This document shows positions 26,496 through 33,956 of a stretch of DNA of 59,637 nt, one piece after another (positions within the stretch are counted from its first letter, which is position 1; the number at the start of each line of letters is the position of its first letter). The position numbers and the translations under genes are program-made. Source of the stretch: RUG100 sp034927505 (GTDB taxonomy: Bacteria > Bacillota > Clostridia > Peptostreptococcales > Anaerovoracaceae); contig JAYFPY010000017.1 of the NCBI GenBank assembly GCA_034927505.1, positions 1 through 59,637 of the forward strand. The letters run 5' to 3'. Under the pieces are notes generated by a model that was given only the letters and a program-made list of their open reading frames with translations, was not told the DNA's origin and ran no database searches.

Positions 26496-27479
26496 TCAGA
26501 TCGTTTCTTTAAGATTATTATATGCCGCCGCTATCCTGTCATACAGTTTTTCATCCAGCGGCAGATCCTCTATTTCCAGTCCGTATTCACTTCTCCGGTT
26601 TTTCATCCCCAGAAAAGCCCCCTCTGTACCGGCACCGAAATATGCCGAACTGTAATGCCATCTGCCTCTCAGATTTTCCAGTATCGACAAAGCTCCGGAC
26701 GAAACAGCAGGCGCGATATACGGTTTGAATCCCAGTTCTCTTGTCTTCATGTTGGAGTTCACCGTCAGTTCCGTCAGTTTTTTTGAGGCCCGGTCGTTGT
26801 AATTGTATATGCTGTCTGCTATGACCAAATCTTCTCCGTGAGGTCCGAAGGCTCTTCCTTCTGACAGATAAACTGCCAGCTCCGGATCTTTTTTCGCATA
26901 ATAAGCAGCCCTTCCGTTCATGACTCCAAGTCCGAATCCCTGTATCCTTTCACTGCGTATGCCGCCCAGAAGAGCGCCTTTGCACAATGGGTCCACCGGA
27001 TCGGACACAATAAAAAACTCCCCGTCGTATCCGGCTTTCACCGCAGCCGCCGCGTAATCCTCTACCATTTTGATATTCTTTTCCAGCTGTATCATTCGGA
27101 CGTCCACACTGCTGTCTCCTACGGGAGGTACTCCTTTGGACGCACAGAAGACGAAGACATCGCAGTCAAAAACATCTTCAGTACTGACAGGGACCGCTTC
27201 GGGAAAAACGTCGTAACCGGTCGGCATGGTTATCTGATTGAATTCGCTTTCAAAGCGGGCCACTACATTATCGTTGACATCGCAGATCCCGATCATTTCA
27301 ACTATATCCCCGCCGGTCAGTTTCATGGCCAGAGCAAGCGTGCTGCCCACGTCTCCCATAGCCAGTATGTTTACCCGCTGCTTTTTTCCGTGATTGTCCC
27401 TGTAGCCTTTTACTGCGGATATATCTTTTCCCTCTGTGATTATTTCTTTGTTTTCGAACAGTTGACTGATTTTTTTCAT
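26496..27479 (-). CDS. Lactate/malate dehydrogenase-like protein, altered active site
   Basis: 327 aa, LDH/MDH fold with a 35-residue N-terminal extension. The NAD loop reads NILAMGDVGSTLALAMKL, the VSDPVDPL block replaces VSNPVD, the LD..R helix reads MNGRAAYYAKK (Arg kept, Asp to Asn), and the catalytic His is kept in GPHGED. The mobile substrate loop, normally with a substrate-sorting Arg, reads VPPVGDSSVDVR. It is probably an NAD(P)-dependent dehydrogenase for a larger or different acid rather than lactate. Its ATG directly follows the 1604-aa protein's stop (TAAATG), so the two are tightly coupled. Confidence 0.82.
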   Translation of the reverse strand: MKKISQLFENKEIITEGKDISAVKGYRDNHGKKQRVNILAMGDVGSTLALAMKLTGGDIVEMIGICDVNDNVVARFESEFNQITMPTGYDVFPEAVPVSTEDVFDCDVFVFCASKGVPPVGDSSVDVRMIQLEKNIKMVEDYAAAAVKAGYDGEFFIVSDPVDPLCKGALLGGIRSERIQGFGLGVMNGRAAYYAKKDPELAVYLSEGRAFGPHGEDLVIADSIYNYNDRASKKLTELTVNSNMKTRELGFKPYIAPAVSSGALSILENLRGRWHYSSAYFGAGTEGAFLGMKNRRSEYGLEIEDLPLDEKLYDRIAAAYNNLKETI

Positions 27480-30400
27480 TTATAACATTCCTTTTAATCT
27501 TGCAAGTCTTTCTATATCATCTTCTACATACGAACTGGCCGCAATAGTGCGGTCAAAATCCAGACACTGCCCCACATCGGTCAGTTTAGGCGAATTCACC
27601 GCCTCGGACAGCCTCTGCAGCGTCAGCTTTCTCTGAAATTCCTTCTGGTATTCTTCTTCTACGGTCTTCAGTATATCCCGTGCATTTTCCAGACACACCA
27701 TAGAAAAGTCATACACTGCCTCTCTGTCGGCATCATTGAGAAATGCCGGAGCTACATACGGCATGATCAGATTGATGGCCGTAAATGAATCGTCTATGGT
27801 GCCGGTATGTCTCATGACGCCGTCCCCGCCTATGAATGGATACTGTGAGGATTCTACGAACCACGCCTTCAGGTTGGGCACGAAATATACGCTGTCCACC
27901 TGACGGCCCTGCACTGTCATAAGGTCCTGACCTCTGCCGGACAGAAGACCCACCACCAGCTTTTCCACTTCGATATCATTGTCCTTAAGGAGAGGATCCA
28001 GTCTTCTCATCCGATATCCTTTATGTAGGATATCGTCAACCATTATTATCGGTCTGTCGAAGGATTTTATAGTTCGCACCTGATCGTCTATGCTGGCGTA
28101 AAAAGGGTACTCCTTGATGCGGAAGCCTGAAAGATCCGGCAAAAAGCTTTTTTCCATATGCAGAGTTTTCGTTACTGTATTCGGCACGGCCATGCCGTTT
28201 AGGATCTTTCCGAAAGGTACGCACATATACGGACCCAGCTTCCTCTTTTTCCTCGGTTCTGCAGGGACTCCGTTTTCATTGGTTATCTTTCTGATCAGTT
28301 TATGATGCATCACCGCCGAGTTGAAAGACAGCACCAGACTGCCCGGATACAGTTCCGCCAGTGAACTCTGCAGCTTTATGTGCGCCTTGTTCAGCGCCCG
28401 CTCTATCCTGTCGTTTTTATTGAAGGGGTCCTTGAGTACTGTGTCCATGTTCTGGAATATGGTCACAGGATTTCGCATATCCACTGCAAAACATCCGGTC
28501 TTCTTCCCTTTGATAACTATTTCTCTGAAGCCCTGACGCTCCAGGACTTCTACAAAATGCCTGCCGTCAGCACACGGTTTTTCAGGATGATACACAGCAT
28601 AAGTGAAGTCTTCCTTCAATGCCTCTGCCAGCGTTTCCGTCAGGATCAGCTGGTATGCATCAGTGTCTACCGCTTTCTGATCTACTGTGATATCACGAAT
28701 GACCAGTATCTTTCCCAAAGCTTTTTCACGGATGAAACCGGTAAGATCCTGATCCATGAATTCTTCATAAAGGTGCGACGTATCTATCTGATGGACCTTG
28801 GAAGCTGCTATCATGCGGTTATTATTCCCGCCGTCACTGATCGAGACGCTTTCCAGTATTCCCTTTTTCTTTCCTTTTTTGAATCGGAGAGCCTTCGCAG
28901 ATACTATGTGTTTGTATTGAGGTTCGCGAAGATACAGGGCGTTGTCGTATATGTAGCTCTGCACCACCGGATCTATCAGACTGGCTATGTCCCTGTTGTT
29001 GTCTATGTTGTTTCGTATCTTTGTAGAGCTTATGTCTTCCAGGTGAGTAGGCAGCGTCAGTTCCACAACATCACCTAAGATCCTGTCTGCTGCTTCACGA
29101 TAGTTCTTGTCGGAGATGGATCCCTGCTCACTGCTTTCACGTTTGAACACGATATGATTCAGTGAATGGATAGAGTTCTCTTCGGATTCCTTTCTGTAGG
29201 AACTGGCATTGGCAATGACATCACTTCCTACGACGATATATACATCTTTATCACTGAGAAGCTGCTTCAGGTTTCCTATATCTTGTCCGTTGGCTATGTT
29301 TATGGGCTGATCGTCCGGAAAAATGTAAACGCCGGTCTCGTTTGCACAGGACATAGCCATTATCTTTTTTCTGTAAAGCCTGGCCTGGGTGTTCTTGGAC
29401 CATGAAAATTCATCCAGAGCAAGATATACCTCATATCCCATATCGCGTATAGTAGTCACGATTCCCTTGTGACCGAGGGAAAACGGATCGAACGTGCCCG
29501 GGAAGAAAGCTGCTTTTTTGCTTTCCTTCAAGTCCGGTTCGCCTACATAAAAATGATAATCGGAAATAAATCTGTATATATGATTCAAAGCCGCAGCATT
29601 GTTGAAGAATCTCAGAGGCTCTTCTTTTTTCTCTTCGACCAAAGTCAGCATCTTTTTGTAGAACCTTCGGAATATGTCGAATTTCTGTTCCAGAGTCATA
29701 TGTTCAGATCCGAATATATTCTGCCCCAGTACCATAAAAGCTTCCTGGCTGACAGGTTCGCGATAATTTGCCATGCCGCAGAGCAGCATACCAATTATTT
29801 TCTCTTTTCTTCTGGTATACACCTTTTCTGTCTCGCTGAACTGATCTTTGTATCCTGCATAGTTGTTCAGCATAACGCCCAAAGTATCCAGCGTAACACT
29901 TGCAACTTTATCGTTGCTGCTTTCCAGCAGATGCTGAAGCTCATGCATTATCTCATCAAGTTCATCGGGATGAAGGGTCATTATGAGGACTCCCAGATAT
30001 TCCGGGATGTACTTTGAGAATTGATACTCTCCTATCTCAAGACCTTTTGTCAACTCGATGACTATTTCGTTTCGCTGGTCCCATGTCAGCATCCGAAACA
30101 GCTCGATCAGTCCTCTTCCCGCACTGTGACGCACAGTGACACGTTCGCTGACTTTTAAAAGATTCGACAAATGAGTCGCTATGTAGAACGCCTCTTTTCT
30201 CTTCCCGTTGCGCAGTTCATCCAGCATCAGTTCTATGTTTACAGCCTTGATGGTCCATGGAGTCCCCACCTTCAAATTGTCTCTGAATATATCGTTGGTG
30301 GCTTCCTGGAGTTCGCTCAGCTCATCCTTGAATCTACCAGTGGTCTTTCCTCTAAAACCCAGAGCTTCTCTGGCTTTCACCTTCAGATACACAACGCTGA

Positions 30401-32294
30401 CAGTCTCATCATCTGCCACCTTTTCTTTCAGGATCGTGTGCATCCGTTCAACTGTTTTTCCATCCAGCAGTTTCTCTTCCGCATCCGCTGCCACATGTCT
30501 TATAACACGCAGGACAGCGACCTTTATCTCCAGCACATCCCTTTTGATGGCTTCCTCACAGAATTTCACTGTTTTTTCTATATCTCTTTTCTCACACAGA
30601 TGTATAGGCGCTTCCAAAAGAGTATCCAGCATGATAAATACAGTGGCGTCTTCCATATTGCGGATGTCTGCCATTCTGTAAAACTCTGCCAGGTATTTTT
30701 TCTTTTCCTGCAGGGTCTCTGCTTCTTCTATCAGGCTGTTGAGAGTGATCTTCAAAGAATATCCCATCCACCTTTTCTGTCTTTCAGTTTTCTGCAGATC
30801 CGGATAGATGATATATTTCAAATACTCTTTCCAGATGAAGATGCTGTCTATCTTATTTTTTCTGTTCTGTCTGCCTTCAGGTATTTCTTTTCTGTACTCC
30901 TCATCGTAGCACGCGATTATCTCACCGGTAAGAGCTGCCGCCTGTCTTCTTATATCTCCTTCTCTGTTTATCAGCAGCTCAGTCAGGAAGCCGATAGTCA
31001 TCTGTTTCTGAGTAAGGGTCATATAGGTGAAATACTCTTCCAGCGTATTTATGTACGCCCGTATGTTCTTCCACTGTTTTTCACTTCGGGCATCCTCCAG
31101 CAGATTCCCGAAATCTATCTGACTGCCAAACTTGTTCATCACTTCGATATTATGTTCTATGGCAAGGTATTTCAGCCGCTGCACTGAACCTTCGCCATCC
31201 AGCAGTGCAGCATCCTTCCATTTCTTTTCAGACGGCTCCGGCCTGTCCAGATCTACAGACACGCCTATGCTCTTCATGTATTCTTCAAAATCGTGGAGTT
31301 TTTCATATACTCTTATATATCTGGCCTTCTTCGCTTCATCTACATTATCCAGCTTGTTCAATATTACATCGAAAGCCTCTTTCAGAGTGTAGAAATTGAT
31401 CCGTTCTCTTCCCATTTCATCTCTGTCGCTTTTAACTCTGAAATCAGCGTATATAAGGATCAGAGATTCAGCTGAAAGATTCTCCAGCTCAAGATCCCAT
31501 GTAGAATGATTACTGGCAATATGTGCGACCATCGGCATACCGACACGTTTCAGACATTCGTCTGTATAGTAGTAGTGGAGGTATGGTATCCTGGACGCTT
31601 CGTTCTTTTTGCATCCGAACTTTCCTATATCGTGAGAAGCCGCAGAAGCAGAAACCATGGCGATATCCACCGGTACATCTTTCTGCACCAGCTGCTTTCC
31701 AACATGCATAGCGACATAATGTACGCCTGCAACATGGCCTAAAGTATTGAAAGGTGTGATCTCCGCACCTATCTTCATGAATTCATAAAGATAATGCTCC
31801 CTTGCCAGTTCCAGCATTTTCATGTATTCATCACCGGCAGGACATGCGGAGGCCCGAGTTTCGTCTATCAGTTCAAAATCCAGCAGAGGCGAGAATTTTC
31901 TTCCTGAACTGTTGAAAAAAAGTACTGTATGGAGTGTTTCTTCAAGAAACAATGTTCCGCTTCTTTTTTCTTCTGCAATTTGGTTTGTCAGACCGGTTTC
32001 ATCCGATCCACATTCCGGAAACAGATATTCCAGGGTCCTGTCGAACAGAAATGATAGCCACCCCTGTTCCGGTTCTGCTGTCATCCTGTCAAGAGTAGGT
32101 CTGCATATATCCAGTATCCGGCTGCAGCTGATGTCTTCACTGCTTACGAGCTCGGATACAGTATCCTTCCAGTTCATTTCATTCAACAGAGCAGTCATGT
32201 CTTTTCTGCTCATGCCCGCTCTCTGCAGGAACGGTCTGGCTGTAAGGTTTTTCTCTAATTTTCTATACAATTCTTTAGCTGTATTTTTCGGCAT
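27480..32294 (-). CDS. 1604-aa multidomain protein: HD, helical repeats, NadD-like, GNAT-like, PRT-like
   Basis: Probably a cytosolic nucleotide-metabolism protein; whole-protein function unknown. Domains by eye: HD phosphohydrolase (about 180-330; His187, His221-Asp222 in SHDIGK, later YADFR); a long HEAT/ARM-like helical region (about 390-880); a nucleotidyltransferase domain (about 926-1110) with PGTFDPFSLGH (SLGH at 939-942 instead of HxGH) and an intact ISSTKIR (1088-1094) as in NadD; a GNAT-like stretch (about 1150-1290); and a phosphoribosyltransferase-like PRPP motif RPIIMVDDILHKGYR (1414-1428, Asp1420-Asp1421). No signal or membrane segment. GGAGGT precedes the start. It is first in an operon with the LDH-like and flavoprotein genes. 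Similar large proteins in Clostridia are usually labelled cytidyltransferase-related; none has a role I know of. Confidence 0.85.
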   Translation of the reverse strand: MPKNTAKELYRKLEKNLTARPFLQRAGMSRKDMTALLNEMNWKDTVSELVSSEDISCSRILDICRPTLDRMTAEPEQGWLSFLFDRTLEYLFPECGSDETGLTNQIAEEKRSGTLFLEETLHTVLFFNSSGRKFSPLLDFELIDETRASACPAGDEYMKMLELAREHYLYEFMKIGAEITPFNTLGHVAGVHYVAMHVGKQLVQKDVPVDIAMVSASAASHDIGKFGCKKNEASRIPYLHYYYTDECLKRVGMPMVAHIASNHSTWDLELENLSAESLILIYADFRVKSDRDEMGRERINFYTLKEAFDVILNKLDNVDEAKKARYIRVYEKLHDFEEYMKSIGVSVDLDRPEPSEKKWKDAALLDGEGSVQRLKYLAIEHNIEVMNKFGSQIDFGNLLEDARSEKQWKNIRAYINTLEEYFTYMTLTQKQMTIGFLTELLINREGDIRRQAAALTGEIIACYDEEYRKEIPEGRQNRKNKIDSIFIWKEYLKYIIYPDLQKTERQKRWMGYSLKITLNSLIEEAETLQEKKKYLAEFYRMADIRNMEDATVFIMLDTLLEAPIHLCEKRDIEKTVKFCEEAIKRDVLEIKVAVLRVIRHVAADAEEKLLDGKTVERMHTILKEKVADDETVSVVYLKVKAREALGFRGKTTGRFKDELSELQEATNDIFRDNLKVGTPWTIKAVNIELMLDELRNGKRKEAFYIATHLSNLLKVSERVTVRHSAGRGLIELFRMLTWDQRNEIVIELTKGLEIGEYQFSKYIPEYLGVLIMTLHPDELDEIMHELQHLLESSNDKVASVTLDTLGVMLNNYAGYKDQFSETEKVYTRRKEKIIGMLLCGMANYREPVSQEAFMVLGQNIFGSEHMTLEQKFDIFRRFYKKMLTLVEEKKEEPLRFFNNAAALNHIYRFISDYHFYVGEPDLKESKKAAFFPGTFDPFSLGHKGIVTTIRDMGYEVYLALDEFSWSKNTQARLYRKKIMAMSCANETGVYIFPDDQPINIANGQDIGNLKQLLSDKDVYIVVGSDVIANASSYRKESEENSIHSLNHIVFKRESSEQGSISDKNYREAADRILGDVVELTLPTHLEDISSTKIRNNIDNNRDIASLIDPVVQSYIYDNALYLREPQYKHIVSAKALRFKKGKKKGILESVSISDGGNNNRMIAASKVHQIDTSHLYEEFMDQDLTGFIREKALGKILVIRDITVDQKAVDTDAYQLILTETLAEALKEDFTYAVYHPEKPCADGRHFVEVLERQGFREIVIKGKKTGCFAVDMRNPVTIFQNMDTVLKDPFNKNDRIERALNKAHIKLQSSLAELYPGSLVLSFNSAVMHHKLIRKITNENGVPAEPRKKRKLGPYMCVPFGKILNGMAVPNTVTKTLHMEKSFLPDLSGFRIKEYPFYASIDDQVRTIKSFDRPIIMVDDILHKGYRMRRLDPLLKDNDIEVEKLVVGLLSGRGQDLMTVQGRQVDSVYFVPNLKAWFVESSQYPFIGGDGVMRHTGTIDDSFTAINLIMPYVAPAFLNDADREAVYDFSMVCLENARDILKTVEEEYQKEFQRKLTLQRLSEAVNSPKLTDVGQCLDFDRTIAASSYVEDDIERLARLKGML

Positions 32295-32315
32295 ATCTTT
32301 ACCTCCGGATGACTT

Positions 32316-32344
32316 ATTATATCACAGATACACCCCCGCCCAAA
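32316..32344 (-). promoter_or_regulatory. Candidate promoter of the 1604-aa protein operon
   Basis: Minus-strand extended -10 TGATATAAT (TATAAT at 32321-32316) with a weak TTTGGG-like -35 about 17 bases upstream. The leader would be about 15 bases and carries GGAGGT. The same TGTGATATAATAA string occurs before gpmI. Confidence 0.55.
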
Positions 32345-32359
32345 CATTAATCTTAAAAG

Positions 32360-32375
32360 TGAGACCGCAGTCTCA
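32360..32375. repeat. Palindrome between the divergent gdhA and 1604-aa promoters
   Basis: TGAGAC-CGCA-GTCTCA. The left arm can also pair with TCTCACT at 32379-32385. It lies outside both predicted transcripts, about midway between the two promoters, so an operator role is more likely than termination. Inference from position. Confidence 0.4.
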
Positions 32376-32427
32376 TTTTCTCACTTCCTGCAAGGATTAT
32401 CAGAAAATTGCAACTTCCCCTTACATA

Positions 32428-32456
32428 TTGAAAAATTAACTGATTTCTGATATATT
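32428..32456 (+). promoter_or_regulatory. Strong candidate promoter of gdhA
   Basis: TTGAAA (32428-32433), 17-base spacer, TATATT (32451-32456). Transcription would start near 32463, giving a leader of about 58 bases, AT-rich, ending in AAAAAGGAG before the start codon. Consistent with a highly expressed gene. Confidence 0.65.
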
Positions 32457-32520
32457 TTGAATAGCGAGTTTACTTATTAAATGAACTAAAATATATTTTT
32501 TTTAAAAAGGAGAACGAAAA

Positions 32521-33867
32521 ATGTCAAACTATGTTCAGAATTGCATTGAATTATGCAAAAAGAAAAACCCGGGCGAAGTTGAATTCCATCAGACTATTGA
32601 AGAAGTTCTGACTTCCCTTACCCCTGTATTCGACAAGCACCCTGAATACGAAAAGGCTGCTATCCTCGAAAGACTGACAGAGCCTGAAAGAGGAATCACT
32701 TTCAGAGTTGTATGGACAGACGACAACGGCAAAGTACAGGTTAACAAAGGTTACAGATATCAGTTCAACAGTGCTATCGGACCTTACAAAGGCGGTGTAA
32801 GATTTGCTCCAAACGTATATCCTGGAATCATCAAGTTCCTCGGATTCGAACAGATCTTCAAGAACAGTCTGACAGGTCTCCCTATCGGCGGCGGCAAAGG
32901 CGGTTCAGACTTCGATCCTAACGGCAAATCAGATGCAGAAATCATGAGATTCTGCCAGGCATTCATGACTGAACTTTACAGACACATCGGTCCTGACACT
33001 GACGTACCTGCAGGCGACATGGGTGTTGGCGGAAGAGAAATCGGATACATGTACGGACAGTACAAGAGAATCGTAAACAGATTCGAAGGCGTCCTGACAG
33101 GTAAAGGCCTCTCATTCGGCGGATGTCTCGGAAGAACTGAAGCTACAGGATTCGGAATCGTTTGGTATGCAGAAGAAATGCTGAAGGCAAACGGCGAAGA
33201 CATCAAGGGCAAGACAGTTGCTATTTCAGGATTCGGAAACGTAACTTGGGGTACTGCTTGGAAGCTGAAGGATCTCGGTGCTAAGGTAATCACTATCTCA
33301 GGTCCGGATGGATACATCCTCGACGAAGCCGGAATCAATACAGACGAAAAGATAGCTTACCTGCTCGAGCTGAGAGGAAGCGGAAAGAACATCTGTGCAC
33401 CATATGCAGACAAATTCAAGGGAGCTAAATTCTTCGCAGGCAAAAAGCCTTGGGAAGTTGAAGCTGACCTGTACATCCCTTGCGCAACTCAGAACGAAAT
33501 CAGAGAAGACGATGCTCAGTCATTCGTTGATAGAAAAGTTAAGTTCGTATGCGAAGGATCAAACATGTCTTCAACTAACGAAGCTATCAAGATCATGCAG
33601 GACGGCGGAATCATCGTTGGACCTTCAAAGGCTGCAAACGCAGGCGGCGTAGCTACATCATGTATCGAAATGGGACAGAATGCAGGACACACTGTATTCA
33701 CTACTGAACAGGTATATGAACAGCTGCACAACATCATGATCAACATCCACAAGAACTGTGCTGATGCATCACAGAAATACTATGGCAAATATGACCTGGT
33801 AAAGGGTGCAAACATTGCAGGATTCCTGACTGTTGCTGATGCTATGATGGCTCAGGGTTTGGTATAA
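32521..33867 (+). CDS. gdhA: NADP-type glutamate dehydrogenase
   Basis: 448 aa, the hexameric class-I length. It interconverts glutamate and 2-oxoglutarate plus ammonia. Conserved blocks are present: YKGGVRFAP and the catalytic-lysine block GGGKGGSDFDP, DVPAGDMGVG, the Rossmann GFGNVTWG, and NAGGVATS. Codon choice is unlike its neighbours: arginine is almost always AGA and asparagine AAC, as expected of an abundant protein, and amino acid fermentation in Clostridia would explain that. It has its own promoter and a strong terminator. NADP versus NAD preference is inferred from subfamily similarity. Confidence 0.95.
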   Translation: MSNYVQNCIELCKKKNPGEVEFHQTIEEVLTSLTPVFDKHPEYEKAAILERLTEPERGITFRVVWTDDNGKVQVNKGYRYQFNSAIGPYKGGVRFAPNVYPGIIKFLGFEQIFKNSLTGLPIGGGKGGSDFDPNGKSDAEIMRFCQAFMTELYRHIGPDTDVPAGDMGVGGREIGYMYGQYKRIVNRFEGVLTGKGLSFGGCLGRTEATGFGIVWYAEEMLKANGEDIKGKTVAISGFGNVTWGTAWKLKDLGAKVITISGPDGYILDEAGINTDEKIAYLLELRGSGKNICAPYADKFKGAKFFAGKKPWEVEADLYIPCATQNEIREDDAQSFVDRKVKFVCEGSNMSSTNEAIKIMQDGGIIVGPSKAANAGGVATSCIEMGQNAGHTVFTTEQVYEQLHNIMINIHKNCADASQKYYGKYDLVKGANIAGFLTVADAMMAQGLV

Positions 33868-33901
33868 ACCACTAACGATAAAAAATATATACCGAATATA
33901 C

Positions 33902-33932
33902 AAAAGACACGGTTTTCAAAACCGTGTCTTTT
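33902..33932. terminator. Bidirectional terminator between gdhA and addA
   Basis: Perfect 15-base arms AAAAGACACGGTTTT and AAAACCGTGTCTTTT around one base. It is U-rich at the end in both directions and serves the converging gdhA and addA genes. Confidence 0.92.
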
Positions 33933-33956
33933 ACTTCTATTCAACTAAGCCGCCTT

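Noticed and set aside
30171..31187. 338-aa plus-strand frame inside the 1604-aa gene
   Set aside because: Antisense frame; rich in Phe, His and Ser as expected for the complement of Glu/Lys/Leu-rich helical repeats; no ribosome site.
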